From: Sulfuritalea sp.
Lineage (GTDB): Bacteria; Pseudomonadota; Gammaproteobacteria; Burkholderiales; Rhodocyclaceae
Length of the DNA: 64,000 nucleotides
NCBI GenBank assembly: GCA_030651305.1
Contig: JAUSCI010000037.1
Coordinates: 29,340-93,339, forward strand
Direction: 5' to 3'
Under the pieces are notes generated by a model. That model was given only the letters and a program-made list of their open reading frames with translations. It was not told the origin of the DNA and ran no database searches. Both the position numbers and the translations under genes were made by a program. Within the stretch, counting starts at the first letter, position 1, and every line of letters starts with the position of its first letter. This document shows, piece by piece, positions 34,108-44,187 of this stretch.

Positions 34108-35634
34108 CTGAAGTTTAGACACACGCCACGACCCACCGCCCGGAATTTCCCCGGTGGAGAGCAATGACAACAACATGAACACGACGATTCGACGCCGACC
34201 TACTCAATGCCACACGACTCAACACTGCAAACGCTGATCCTGACCGGGGAAAGGCATCACGAAATTCCCCGACTTCGGGTCGAAGGCGCGCCTTACGCGA
34301 AGTCCGATAAATTGAATCCGCATCCACTGGCCAAACAGTCCCGCGGTGATCATGGCGCCCCTGCGCCAAGGCGCGATATCCTTCAGCGGAAAGGCTCCCC
34401 ACAGTTTCAAGGCAAGCAACTGCATCAAGGCATACGCCGTGGAACGAATCTACATCCACAGTTCCAGCGCTTGCTTCGACTGCTGCCACAGATTTGTCAC
34501 ACCCCACCAGCGCTTCAGATTGTGAAACAAGGGTTCGATACCCCAGCGCTCGGCATAGATATCCACCACGTCCCGTGCCGACAGACCCGTCTCGGTCGCC
34601 AGAATCAGCCCTGGGCGCGACCACGTGCCGTCGTCCTAGTGCATCTCGCACCACACTGCCCGTACCGGCAGCTCCTTGAGAAAGCGTGCGATCGCAATAA
34701 CCGAGCGCAGACGGACGCGCTGCGACTTGCTGTACAGCGTGAGTTCCATCTCCGTCATTGGCAGCATATCGAGCAGGGCGGCATCGATCCGTTGCCCGTA
34801 CTTGCGCTTGCGCCCTCGACGTTTTGGCTTCGGCGGCAGAAACAAGGCCGTGTCTCGCCGCACCTACCCGATGATCCGCACGCGCTGGTCGAGCAACGGC
34901 AGAATCGGACTCTTGCGTATAAACCAGGCATCGATCAGAAGGCGCGCGTCCTTGTCCTGCCCCCTCACCAAGTCGATCAACTGCCGGGCCATCCAGAGCT
35001 TGCCACGTTGGCCGGATTCCTCGACCAGCCAGGAACGAATCGGGACCGTCAGAGCCGAACCCAGCCGTACCCGCACGACCAGGGGCAAGGTCACCCAACA
35101 CTGGCTGTTCAGAAAGGTCGGCCGATTGGCCTTGCGCTCACGGTCGTGCTTGACACCGATGCCCGGCCCGGTCTTCGCTGTGCGGGGTACCAGCGTTTCG
35201 TCGACAATCAGATTCACCAGTTCGGCCGGGAACACCCATTGCACCAGTTGCGGCAGGCGAATCGACAGATCGGCGACCGAGACATGCGCCCGCTCAATCA
35301 GCTTGTAACAGGTGGTCCAATGAGCTCTCGACAAATGGCCCCGATGGCACGGGTGGCCCAACCTTCCGGGTTGAGCATGCAACCGATCAAGAGTTCGACG
35401 AAGGTCCGACGCGAGCGCGGTGGCACGGCCACCACGAGAAAGGAAATCCATTTCGAGAGCAGCAGGCAAACCGAAGCAGTGAGAGACATGAGGGAGCATC
35501 CGCGAGGGAAAACTCCTCATTGGTCGCCGCAAGCGAACGTCATGCCTGGTTTTTTTGCACTTTTTTAAAAATATATTTCGCGCCACGGGGATACCTTCGG
35601 CATCGGACGGCAGCCGAGAGTGTCTAAACTTCAG
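34108..35634 (-). mobile_element. IS701/IS4-like insertion sequence, inactivated
   Basis: A 1527 bp element with perfect 15 bp terminal inverted repeats (ctgaagtttagacac at 34108-34122 and its complement at 35620-35634) and an 8 bp direct target duplication. It carries one leftward transposase gene that is now broken. The clear ends show that it arrived by transposition and was not later rearranged. Confidence 0.85.
34219..35489 (-). pseudogene. Transposase of the DDE_5 (IS701/IS4-like) type with three TAG stops and a frameshift
   Basis: Reading leftward from ATG 35489, the N-terminus (FVELLIGCMLNPEGWATRAIGAICR) shifts frame near 35330 into HWTTCYKLIERAHVSVADL, then NLIVDETLVPR (first Asp), LLIDAWFIRK (second Asp) and YAERWGIEPLFHNLK (Glu). 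The second frame is interrupted by TAG at 34864-34866, 34636-34638 and 34450-34452, then ends at a TGA at 34219. All catalytic residues are still readable, so decay is recent. Each stop is one C-to-T change from CAG (Gln). Confidence 0.85.
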
Positions 35635-35642
35635 TTGATAAT
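35635..35642 (+). repeat. 8 bp target-site duplication, right copy
   Basis: ttgataat directly after the right inverted repeat, identical to 34100-34107. Confidence 0.75.
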
Positions 35643-35689
35643 GTGAAGGTGATTTCATTTCTGTATTGTTAGCATCTGCCTCGCCCCCA

Positions 35690-38062
35690 ATGAGCGCCTA
35701 TCCCCCAATGTCATCAGCTACCGATTTGTCCACGGGAGGAGTGTGCTCCAGCAATCGACGGTGTGGGCTGTTGTTGCTCGCTTTGCAGATTCTCGTCGCG
35801 TCGGTCATCTACTGGAAATTCCTGAACGGCAGCCAGTACTTCGCATTCGCGGACATCGGCAGCGATACCTACACTCAATTCATTCCTCTGGCCATGCACA
35901 TGGCCGATTACCTCGGCAACGAGGGTTTTCCCGGCTGGTCCTTCCAGGTCGGGTTGGGCGCCAGCCTGGGCATGTTGACCGATCCATTCCTGCTGTTGTC
36001 GACGGTCTTCGGCGCGGAGGCCGTCCCCGGCCTCCGCATCTGGATTTTCATGCTCAAGATCGCTTGCGGCGGCGCTTTTTTCCTGCAGGCGTTACTCGCG
36101 CTTGAGCTCCGCCGCGAAGCTGCCCTCGTTGGCGCGCTCGCTTACTCATTTTGTGGCTACCTGCTGATCGACGGCCAGTGGGATCCGCATGCCAGCGAAT
36201 TTGTCTTCCATGCTCTGCTGCTGTGGGTCGTGGTCCGTCATCGACGCAACGGGGGTGTCCTGGTATTGCCGCTTGCCGTCGCCGCGATGGCCGCCTCTGG
36301 CATCTTCATGTTCTCGGTCGGCATCTTCCTCGCCTTGCTGTTCATCGCCAATCTCGTGGGCAGTGAGCAGCGGCAACAAGTTGCCCGCGACTGGTGCCTG
36401 AAAACCTTTCCGCTCGCCCTTCTCGGACTGCTCATCGCCGCGCCGATTGTCATTCCGAATGCCATGCAGTTGTTGGATAGCCCGCGCGTTACCGGCACCC
36501 AGTCAATGTTCGCCGATCGCCTGCGCGACCTCGCCTCGCCCAATGCCATAGATACCGTCTTTGCGCAACTCGCCGGGTTCTGGCACAAGGACATCGTCGG
36601 CATCGGCAACAACTACCGCGGCTGGATGAACTATCTCGAAGGTCCCGGATTCTGGGTCGGTATCCTGCCTCTGCTGCTCATCCCCCAACTTTGGCGCGGC
36701 GTGCGGAGCGATCGGATATGGCTGATCGCCGGCCTTGCCACGCTGGCCTTTTATATTCTTAGCCCGTTCGTTCGCTTCGCCGCGTTTGGCTTCGGCCAGT
36801 TTTACTTCCGCGTGTCGACGCTCTGGGTCGCGATGCTGCTTCTCGTGCTCTTTGCCCGCGCGCTGTCAATTGTCCTGGAGCGCGGTCTTGACCGGCGCTT
36901 GTTCGCCGTCACCGCCGTCGTTTGCCTTGCCTTGCTCGGCGCCGTTGTCGCGCACTATCAAGCCGTGGTTCGAAGCGACCATGTGTTCATGCTGCTGGTC
37001 TTGATCGGTGTCGCAACATTCGGCCTCATGCTGTGGTCGCGAAGCCGACTGACGGGCAGCCCGGTGACTATTGCCTTGCTGATCTTCGTTGCTGCCGAGG
37101 CAATGCTGATCGGTTGGCCAAGCGCCAACGAAGGCAGGCTGGCCGTGACCCGCCAGAATTTCGGCTACGCCGATGCAACACCCAGCGCAGTCAAGTTCAT
37201 CAAGAGCCAAGACCCGGCCTTTTACAGAATCGAGAAGACATACGAGTCGGTTGGATTCTGCGACTCCACTGCTCAAGGCTACTTCGGGGTCAAGTCCTAC
37301 TTCTTCCATGGATCAGGCATTGTCGCCTTCAACATTGCTCTCGGCTTGATTCCAAACCGTAGCCGCGGCACCAATTTCACCAACTGGCTGCCCGGCCTGG
37401 GAGATCGTTTTGCGCTATATTCACTGCTCGGCGTAAGGTATGTCGTCAGTCCTTTACCCTTGCACTGGCCAGGCTTTGAGGCAATCGCCGGCAACCGCGT
37501 GCTGACCATTTATCGCAACCATTACGCGCTACCGCTTGGCATCGTTCAGGAAGCCCAGTATCCTCGCGAACGTCTAGCCCAACTGCCGAACGAAACCAAG
37601 GACCTGATGATGATCAACGCAGCCATTGTTGAACGCCCGATTGACGGCCTTCGACTTGCTGACGAACGGGATCTTGACCCGTATGCGCTCGACGCTGTCG
37701 ACAGGTATCTTGCGCAACCGGCACATCGCCACCAGTCAAGTGGTCTGCAAGTTGATCGGTTCTCGCACCAGCATATTACCGGGCGCATTCCCGGCGGTAA
37801 CGGCGGCATCCTCGTGTTCTCAATTCCCAATTCCCCTGGCTGGATCGTTCGCATCGATGGTACTGATACACCGAGCTTCCGCGCCAACCTGGGAATGCTT
37901 GCGGTCCGGATCGATCGTGGCCCGCACGCCGTCGAACTTGAATTTCGACAGCCAGGACGTCGCATCGGCTATGCCATTGGGGCTGTCGCCGCGATGTTGC
38001 TGGCATTGACGTGGTGGCTGTCTACACGCCGCCAATGGGCCACTGCGGCCGGCTCGCTATGA
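35690..38062 (+). CDS. YfhO-type large membrane protein
   Basis: A 790-residue protein with about a dozen membrane helices and a C-terminal soluble beta-rich domain. The motif FADIGSDTYTQFIPLAMHMADYL after the first helix, and GYFGVKSYFFHGSG, fit the YfhO family, some of whose members glycosylate lipoteichoic acid; functions in proteobacteria are mostly unknown. ATG 35690 is used; a TTG at 35666 and ATG 35708 are alternatives, none with a strong ribosome site. The insertion sequence ends only 55 bp upstream, so its original promoter may be lost. Its stop overlaps the GT2 start (ATGA). Confidence 0.78.
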   Translation: MSAYPPMSSATDLSTGGVCSSNRRCGLLLLALQILVASVIYWKFLNGSQYFAFADIGSDTYTQFIPLAMHMADYLGNEGFPGWSFQVGLGASLGMLTDPFLLLSTVFGAEAVPGLRIWIFMLKIACGGAFFLQALLALELRREAALVGALAYSFCGYLLIDGQWDPHASEFVFHALLLWVVVRHRRNGGVLVLPLAVAAMAASGIFMFSVGIFLALLFIANLVGSEQRQQVARDWCLKTFPLALLGLLIAAPIVIPNAMQLLDSPRVTGTQSMFADRLRDLASPNAIDTVFAQLAGFWHKDIVGIGNNYRGWMNYLEGPGFWVGILPLLLIPQLWRGVRSDRIWLIAGLATLAFYILSPFVRFAAFGFGQFYFRVSTLWVAMLLLVLFARALSIVLERGLDRRLFAVTAVVCLALLGAVVAHYQAVVRSDHVFMLLVLIGVATFGLMLWSRSRLTGSPVTIALLIFVAAEAMLIGWPSANEGRLAVTRQNFGYADATPSAVKFIKSQDPAFYRIEKTYESVGFCDSTAQGYFGVKSYFFHGSGIVAFNIALGLIPNRSRGTNFTNWLPGLGDRFALYSLLGVRYVVSPLPLHWPGFEAIAGNRVLTIYRNHYALPLGIVQEAQYPRERLAQLPNETKDLMMINAAIVERPIDGLRLADERDLDPYALDAVDRYLAQPAHRHQSSGLQVDRFSHQHITGRIPGGNGGILVFSIPNSPGWIVRIDGTDTPSFRANLGMLAVRIDRGPHAVELEFRQPGRRIGYAIGAVAAMLLALTWWLSTRRQWATAAGSL

Positions 38063-39054
38063 GTCCTTCCATGCCCTCCAGCGTTGAATCAATGCCCGTC
38101 AGGCTTGCGGTCTCCGTCACCGTCCCCGTGTATAACGAGGCCGAAAACCTTCGCGAACTCTACACTCGCCTTGTGCCGATCCTCGATGGCTTGGGTAAGA
38201 CTTGGGAGGTCATTCTGGTCAACGACGGCAGCAACGATGGAAGCGACCTCGTTCTCGATGAACTCGCAGAGTCCGACTCGCGGATCAAGGTCATCCACTT
38301 CCGGCGCAACGCCGGCCAAACCGCGGCAATGATGGCGGGCGTCGACTTTGCTCAGGGCGAGATCATCGTACCGATGGATGCCGATTTGCAAAACGATCCT
38401 GCCGACATTCCAATGCTCCTGGAGAAATTGGATCAGGGCTTCGACGTCGTCTCGGGTTGGCGTAAGGACAGGCAGGATCATTCGCTGCGACGCAACCTGC
38501 CGAGCAGGATTGCAAACTCGCTGATATCCGTGGTCTCGGGCGTTCCGCTCCACGATTACGGATGCTCGCTCAAGGCTTATCGGCGCGATGTCATCAAGGG
38601 CGTCAAGCTATACGGCGAAATGCACCGCTTTATTCCGATCTATGCCAGTTGGTTGGGTGCCAAGGTCGCCGAAGTTCCGGTCAGACACCATCCGCGCGTG
38701 GCCGGCACATCGAAGTACGGACTTGAGCGTGTTGTCAAGGTCATCCTCGACCTGATCGTCGTCAAATTTCTTGACCGTTACTACCAGAAGCCAATCTATA
38801 TCTTTGGCGGTTTTGGTCTGATTAACTTTGTCGTCAGCCTGCTTGCAGGCCTCTGGGCCGTCTATCTGAAATTTTTCCAGAACACCTCTTTCGTCCAGAC
38901 GCCGCTGCCCTTGCTTTCTGTCATGGCGACCATCACCGGCGTCATGTGCATCCTGCTCGGGCTGGTTGCGGAAATGGTGACCCGCAACTGGCACGAATCG
39001 CAGGACAAACCGACCTATATCGTCGGAGCAACCCGAAATCTCGACTCGGGTTAG
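38059..39054 (+). CDS. GT2 family glycosyltransferase, polyprenyl-phosphate sugar type
   Basis: A 331-residue enzyme: GT-A domain with VTVPVYNEAENLREL, VNDGSNDGS and the MDADLQNDP metal motif, then two C-terminal membrane helices (residues ~235-260 and ~275-300). This DPM1/GtrB-like layout makes undecaprenyl-phosphate sugars that feed membrane GT-C enzymes such as the neighbours at 30405 and 35690. It overlaps the YfhO gene by 4 bp and precedes the amidotransferase by 5 bp. Confidence 0.92.
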   Translation: MSPSMPSSVESMPVRLAVSVTVPVYNEAENLRELYTRLVPILDGLGKTWEVILVNDGSNDGSDLVLDELAESDSRIKVIHFRRNAGQTAAMMAGVDFAQGEIIVPMDADLQNDPADIPMLLEKLDQGFDVVSGWRKDRQDHSLRRNLPSRIANSLISVVSGVPLHDYGCSLKAYRRDVIKGVKLYGEMHRFIPIYASWLGAKVAEVPVRHHPRVAGTSKYGLERVVKVILDLIVVKFLDRYYQKPIYIFGGFGLINFVVSLLAGLWAVYLKFFQNTSFVQTPLPLLSVMATITGVMCILLGLVAEMVTRNWHESQDKPTYIVGATRNLDSG

Positions 39055-39059
39055 CCCAG

Positions 39060-40916
39060 ATGTGTGGAATTGCCGGTTTTATCGGTGCCGGAACATTTGA
39101 TGACCTGAAACGGATGAACGAGGCCCAGCGTTCGCGCGGGCCGGATGCCGAAGGGCATTATTGTGACCCTGACCAGGGCATCTATCTCGGCCACCTGCGA
39201 TTGTCGATCCTCGATCTGGGCGGCGGTGCCCAGCCGATGTGGACTGCCGACGGTGCGCTCGGCATCGTTTTCAATGGCGAGATCTACAACCATTCCGACC
39301 TGCGAAAGGAGCTTGTCGCTGCCGGCGCCTCTTTCCGTTCAGACCATTCCGACACAGAGGTACTGCTACACGCTTATCGGCAATGGGGGGACGATTTCGT
39401 TGAGCGCCTCAACGGCATGTGGGCGTTCGTCATCTACGACAGGGCACGGCAGCGCCTGTTCGCCAGTCGCGATCGCTTCGGCAAGAAGCCCTTCTACTAC
39501 ACGCAGACAAAGGGCCTGTTCGCTTTTGCTTCCGAACTGCGGGCCATCGCCGCACATTCCGGCGTTATTGCCCGCCCATCGCCTATGGCCCTGCGCAAGT
39601 ACTTCGCCTATGGCTACATCCCCGCGCCGTGGTCCTATCTGGACGCGGTGTTCAAGCTTCCGGGTGGCTGCAACCTCGAATTTGACTTGCGATCAAGCCA
39701 CCTCAAAACATGGCGCTATTGGCAATTTCGTCTCGAACCCGAAGAGCCCGTCGCCGGAGAAAATGATCAGGCGCTCGCCGAGAAATTGAAGGCGCTTATC
39801 ACGAGCGCGGTCAATCGGCGCCTGATCTCCGACGTTCCGATCGGCGCCTTCCTCAGCGGTGGCATAGATTCATCAACCGTCAGCGCCCTTGCTGCCCGGA
39901 GCATAGGCGCCGATCGCCTCGAAACCTTCAGCATCGGCTTCGACGATCCCAGTTTCGACGAGTCGGACTACGCAAGACGGGTCGCGGAACAAATTGGCTC
40001 CCGTCATCATCATCGCCTGTTCACCGAAGCCGAGGCACGCGCCGACCTTGCCGCCGTCGTCGCCCGACTCGACGAACCGATGGGTGACAGCTCGCTGTTG
40101 CCGACATCATTCCTCTGCCGGCACGCCCGCGAATTCGTCACCGTCGCACTGGGCGGCGATGGCGCAGACGAGCTCTTCGCCGGCTACGACCCCTTTCTCG
40201 CACTACGCTGGGCCGATCTTTACCGGCGCTGGGTACCACGACCGTTGCATCAGGCTATCGGCTTCGTCGTCGCCCGGATGCCGGTTTCCCATCGCAACAT
40301 GAGCCTCGATTTCCGCATCAAGCGCACGATGCGCGGCCTCGACTTCCCACCGCGATTGTGGTGCCCGGTGTGGATGGCACCGCTTGCGCCGGACGAACTT
40401 TCCGAACTGTTTCAACAAACGATTGATTGCGAAGAAGTGTATGCCGATGCCATTGAAACGTGGGAATCCTGTACCCAGCCCGATATCGCCAGCCATGTCC
40501 TCGAGTTCTACACACGCTTCTACCTGCAGGACGACATCCTGGCCAAGGTCGATCGTGCCAGCATGGCTTACTCGCTCGAAGTCCGCGCTCCGTTTCTCGA
40601 CATCGAACTCGTCGACTTCGTTCGCCGCCTGCCGCTGCGTTACAAGCTCGATGGTTCGCGAACCAAGTCCCTCCTCAGGACAGCCGCCACCGACCTGATC
40701 CCTGCCGACATCATCGAACGTCCGAAGAAGGGCTTCGGCGTGCCGGTCGGTCGCTGGTTCCGCGACGGCACGCTGCCGCTGCCGCAGAAAGTTCCCGCCG
40801 GCCTCGCTGTAAAATTTCTGCAGGATAAAGGCGCGGCTCATGTCGCCGGCCGCGCCGACGAACGCGCCTTCCTTTGGAACGCCTATCTGCTTGATGCCGG
40901 CGGATGGTGCGCGTGA
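39060..40916 (+). CDS. asnB: Asparagine synthetase B-like glutamine amidotransferase
   Basis: A 618-residue protein. The start MCGIAGFIG gives the processed Cys2 nucleophile of class II glutaminases; RGPDAEG, FNGEIYNH and the PP-loop SGGIDSS at residues 266-272 followed by the synthetase domain (YSLEVRAPFLD) are intact. Such genes in glycan clusters can amidate sugar carboxylates or simply make Asn; the context favours the former (inference). It overlaps the following methyltransferase by 13 bp. Confidence 0.92.
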   Translation: MCGIAGFIGAGTFDDLKRMNEAQRSRGPDAEGHYCDPDQGIYLGHLRLSILDLGGGAQPMWTADGALGIVFNGEIYNHSDLRKELVAAGASFRSDHSDTEVLLHAYRQWGDDFVERLNGMWAFVIYDRARQRLFASRDRFGKKPFYYTQTKGLFAFASELRAIAAHSGVIARPSPMALRKYFAYGYIPAPWSYLDAVFKLPGGCNLEFDLRSSHLKTWRYWQFRLEPEEPVAGENDQALAEKLKALITSAVNRRLISDVPIGAFLSGGIDSSTVSALAARSIGADRLETFSIGFDDPSFDESDYARRVAEQIGSRHHHRLFTEAEARADLAAVVARLDEPMGDSSLLPTSFLCRHAREFVTVALGGDGADELFAGYDPFLALRWADLYRRWVPRPLHQAIGFVVARMPVSHRNMSLDFRIKRTMRGLDFPPRLWCPVWMAPLAPDELSELFQQTIDCEEVYADAIETWESCTQPDIASHVLEFYTRFYLQDDILAKVDRASMAYSLEVRAPFLDIELVDFVRRLPLRYKLDGSRTKSLLRTAATDLIPADIIERPKKGFGVPVGRWFRDGTLPLPQKVPAGLAVKFLQDKGAAHVAGRADERAFLWNAYLLDAGGWCA

Positions 40917-41800
40917 TTCCCGGTATCGTCGAGTATGTGAGCCTGCGCGTGGCACGGCGCTTCCTGTTCAGCGACGCCTTCCTGCTTCGCTGGGGGCGCT
41001 ACCTTCCGTACTACCGGACCAATGCCAACCAGGCCGACCCGAAACCCGTCTGCGATCTTTATACAGAGGCGATGAAGGCTCTTGGGCTGGAGGTTTCGAG
41101 CGAACGGACGATTCTCGAAGTCGGCAGTGGTGCCACCGACGCGGTCGGAGTGGCGCTGCTAGAACGCGGCCTCGCCGGAGAGCAAGGGCGTGTGCTCCTC
41201 TACGAACCCTACGTCACGCCGATCCCGGTTCCCGAACCCGCTGGCGAAGCCGGCTTACGCTGCCGCATCGACCGCCTAACCTCTCTGCGCCAAATTGCAC
41301 GCGGTTCAGTTGACCTCGTCGTTTCGCATTCTGTCCTTGAGCACGTCCGCGATCCGCAATCCCTGATGTTGGAGCTCGGGCGCATCCTTGCCCCCAACGG
41401 CTGGATGATCCATGCCGTCGATTACCGCGACCACTTTTTCAAGTACCCCTATCACTTTCTGTTCTTCTCGCGGCGGATATGGGAGCGCTGGCTAGATCCA
41501 GGCGACCTGCCACGCTGGCGACTTAGCGACCACCGACGGCTATTCGCCGGCCGTGGGTTCCGCATGCAAGTTCTTCGCTCGGCAACGCTGGCGGAAGAAT
41601 TTCGGTGTGTCGTCAAACACCTGGCGCCAGAATTCGATGCAAATGATCCCGACATTGCGGTAACGACTGCGATTCTGGCCTTAGAACGAACCCATCTCCC
41701 CAGCCAAGAGCAGGTGGGATCACTATTTTCTGCTAAGGCGTACGAATTCGAGACAACCGCCGATCAATCCGAGCAGGAGATGCAGCGCAAAGATGCTTAA
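40904..41800 (+). CDS. SAM-dependent methyltransferase
   Basis: A 298-residue methyltransferase. The SAM-binding motif ILEVGSGATDAVG is at residues ~70-82 and the post-motif VVSHSVLEHVRDPQSLM and LGRILAPNGWMIHAVD are class I features. It may methylate a sugar or lipid carrier of the island. The last 78 bp overlap, tail to tail, with the flippase-like gene on the other strand. Confidence 0.85.
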   Translation: MVRVIPGIVEYVSLRVARRFLFSDAFLLRWGRYLPYYRTNANQADPKPVCDLYTEAMKALGLEVSSERTILEVGSGATDAVGVALLERGLAGEQGRVLLYEPYVTPIPVPEPAGEAGLRCRIDRLTSLRQIARGSVDLVVSHSVLEHVRDPQSLMLELGRILAPNGWMIHAVDYRDHFFKYPYHFLFFSRRIWERWLDPGDLPRWRLSDHRRLFAGRGFRMQVLRSATLAEEFRCVVKHLAPEFDANDPDIAVTTAILALERTHLPSQEQVGSLFSAKAYEFETTADQSEQEMQRKDA

Positions 41801-42664
41801 AGAGACGGCGAGCGCCTGCTCGACCGGAATAGCAAAAGCGGCGAGGATGCCAACGAACGCTCCTTCGCGCACCCCCACTCCAGCCAGCGAAATCGGCAGA
41901 ACAGCGGCCATCGAAACCAGAGCGAAGATCCAGCACCACTCGAGGATCGGTATGTCCAATCCAAGCGATCGGGCGAGAACGACGACAATCGAGATATATA
42001 TCGCCTCCTGCACCAAGCCAACTGCTAGCGACCCCCACAACGCGACCGGCTGCCTTGTATAGGCACACCACGCATTGACGAAGAGAACCATCTGAGATGA
42101 AAGCTGTTCGAATTTCGGAAAACGTTGTCCAAAATGCGTTAATCGGCCTTCCACGAACAAACTTAGTGCCTCGAAACGAAGCCCGACCAACACCCCAAAA
42201 CCAACAACGAGCAACCCCACCAAGCTCAGCCTAGCAGCGTCACCTACCGGTAAATTGGTCATCGATGCGCCGCCGACTCCAAGCACCAAAAGCGCAATGA
42301 GGCAAGTGAGCTTGTCGAAGAGGACAGAAGCCGCGATCGCTTGAGCGTCCGCGCGTCCCCGTCCGAGCTGGTAGGCCTTGAACGCCTCGGCGCCCACCTG
42401 TCCCGGGATGACTAGCGAATAGAACTGTGCGGCCATATTTAGCCGGAACAAGGGGCCGAACGACTGGGCCGGCAAGAGTAACCACCATTTCGCTGTGGCA
42501 ACGACAATCCCAAACCATTGAAGCGCTATCGCCGCCAAGATGCCTATTGGAGCCTGGCTTGAAAGCAAGCGCCAAAGCGCTACGAGATCGGCGCGTGCAA
42601 GCAACCATCCGAGCAAGCCACAGGCAACAGCCCCCTTAAGCAACCACTTGAAACGCGGGTTCAT
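41723..42664 (-). CDS. Lysylphosphatidylglycerol synthase TM-region/UPF0104-like membrane protein
   Basis: A 313-residue protein with about eight membrane helices and the family pattern SLVIPGQVGAEAFKAYQLGRG, SLGLDIPILEWCWIFALVSMAAVLPISLAGVGVREG (read as two adjoining pieces). Such proteins occur in glycan and lipid clusters and are proposed flippases. No soluble MprF synthase domain is present. It is the last gene of the leftward half of the island. Confidence 0.8.
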   Translation of the reverse strand: MNPRFKWLLKGAVACGLLGWLLARADLVALWRLLSSQAPIGILAAIALQWFGIVVATAKWWLLLPAQSFGPLFRLNMAAQFYSLVIPGQVGAEAFKAYQLGRGRADAQAIAASVLFDKLTCLIALLVLGVGGASMTNLPVGDAARLSLVGLLVVGFGVLVGLRFEALSLFVEGRLTHFGQRFPKFEQLSSQMVLFVNAWCAYTRQPVALWGSLAVGLVQEAIYISIVVVLARSLGLDIPILEWCWIFALVSMAAVLPISLAGVGVREGAFVGILAAFAIPVEQALAVSLSIFALHLLLGLIGGCLEFVRLSRK

Positions 42665-42776
42665 GGCTTTCTAGAAACGATTGTGACCGTCTTCAAGCTA
42701 TCGCGTCAACAATTACTCTGTCGAGTCGAATACAAATTTTCGCGCGCAATTTGCCGTCGACCTCCATAAAAATAGC

Positions 42777-43397
42777 TCACCGCGTTCTAACAACGCCACC
42801 GGGAACTCCCACCACAACCGAACGTGGTTCAACTGATCTCAGCAACACTGTGCCGGCGCCCAATATGCTGCCTTCGCCAATCGTAACGCCCATGGCGACA
42901 GAGCAATGCATGCCGACCCAGACATCGTCGGCGATGTTGACAGCGGCTTCCCGGCTACCTTGGGCACGAATCGGCACATCGCTTCGGTCTGCCACGTGGC
43001 TTGTTGACACTATGGCCGTATGGGTTGCGATCCCGCAGAAAGTCCCGATGAAGACGCCTCCACCACCGTAGATCACAACATACGGTCCGATCGCCGTTTC
43101 GTCGCCAACACTTATGCTTCCGCCTTGGCAATGAAGATAAGACCCCTCATGCAGCTCCACCCGCTTTCCGATACTGATTCCGTCGCCGCTCGCAATCAAT
43201 GTGCACCGCCCCGGAATAATTGTCCCGGCCCCAAGCCTAATATTGAATGGGTAATGAACATCAGCCTTCCAAGAAACGATGCAACGCCATCGCAATGCCA
43301 AATAGAGTGCCACGAGCGGCGCGGGTGCGGGCTTTCGGGCGAGTAGATCGGCCACCAGTAGCAGCACTGCTGCCAGCTTTTGGAAAAGAAAGCCCAT
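42777..43397 (-). CDS. Left-handed beta-helix (hexapeptide) acyltransferase
   Basis: A 206-residue protein with an N-terminal hydrophobic stretch and repeated hexapeptide turns (ISIGKRVELHEG, ISVGDETAIGP, VNIADDVWVGMH, VTIGEGSILGAG, VVVGVPGG). It resembles WcaF/NodL-type sugar O-acetyltransferases. The likely substrate is a sugar in the local glycan. It starts 2 bp after the upstream methyltransferase stop. Confidence 0.87.
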   Translation of the reverse strand: MGFLFQKLAAVLLLVADLLARKPAPAPLVALYLALRWRCIVSWKADVHYPFNIRLGAGTIIPGRCTLIASGDGISIGKRVELHEGSYLHCQGGSISVGDETAIGPYVVIYGGGGVFIGTFCGIATHTAIVSTSHVADRSDVPIRAQGSREAAVNIADDVWVGMHCSVAMGVTIGEGSILGAGTVLLRSVEPRSVVVGVPGGVVRTR

Positions 43398-43399
43398 GA

Positions 43400-44161
43400 T
43401 TACGGCTTTTTGACTCCCCTAACCACGAAGATCGTTGCCGATTTCATCCTGCCCAAACGGTCCTGAATACACTCGGCAATGAACCCGTTCCTCTCGAATA
43501 GCGCAATGATTTCCTCGATCGAGTAGAACGTCTTGTAGGGCGGGTAGTACCAGTCATCTACCTGAGCCTGGATGGAGACGTTGTCGGCGCGGACATTGAT
43601 TTCCTTGCCGCGCAGCTTAACGATGACGTTCGTTAGTTTCGCGAAACCATCAAGCACAAATTTCTTCCGACGCGTTGTATTCATGAATGCGCGACAGAAA
43701 TATCTAACCCCCTGATGAACGGGCGATAGCCAAGTCTTAAGGTACAACCCGAGGTATACCTCGCCGCCGGGGCGAGTGACGCGCATCAGGTGATTCATTA
43801 CCTTGATTGGATCGGGCGCCATCATCGCGACGCCCCAGCACCAGACTAGATCAAACTGCCCGGTTGGTGCATCCAGTTCCTGCAAATCCTGGACGCTAAA
43901 CTCAATGTTTGTTCGCTTGAACTCTGCCGCTTGCCTTCGTGCTGTATCCACGCAGTTCTTCGAAACATCAACGGCAAAGACCTTCTCCGCCAGTTCGGAA
44001 AGCACCACTGAGCAGATGCCGTGACCGCAACCACCGTCCATCGCCTGTTTGTAAGAGCGCCCGGTGATCGTATCGAGCATGTACTTTTTCGTCTCGTCGT
44101 AATGCGGGACGTTCTTGGGCCAAAACTCATCATAAAAATCTTGGGTGCGGTCGTTGCTCAT
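43400..44161 (-). CDS. SAM-dependent methyltransferase
   Basis: A 253-residue class I methyltransferase with AMDGGCGHGICSVVL as SAM motif, VFAVDVSKNCVDTA as acidic strand and LMRVTRPGGEVYLGLYL. The C-terminal SIEEIIALFERNGF is typical of methyltransferases on carbohydrate or lipid substrates. It lies 26 bp after the TylF-like gene and 2 bp before the acyltransferase. Confidence 0.87.
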   Translation of the reverse strand: MSNDRTQDFYDEFWPKNVPHYDETKKYMLDTITGRSYKQAMDGGCGHGICSVVLSELAEKVFAVDVSKNCVDTARRQAAEFKRTNIEFSVQDLQELDAPTGQFDLVWCWGVAMMAPDPIKVMNHLMRVTRPGGEVYLGLYLKTWLSPVHQGVRYFCRAFMNTTRRKKFVLDGFAKLTNVIVKLRGKEINVRADNVSIQAQVDDWYYPPYKTFYSIEEIIALFERNGFIAECIQDRLGRMKSATIFVVRGVKKP

Positions 44162-44187
44162 ATAGGCCCGTCGTGACTGTGACTAAC

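Noticed and set aside
34219-35489. TAG recoding (read-through) in the transposase with three TAG codons
   Set aside because: TAG serves as a normal stop in several genes of this window (for example cheR and the aldehyde dehydrogenase), and a frameshift is also present, so simple decay is enough.
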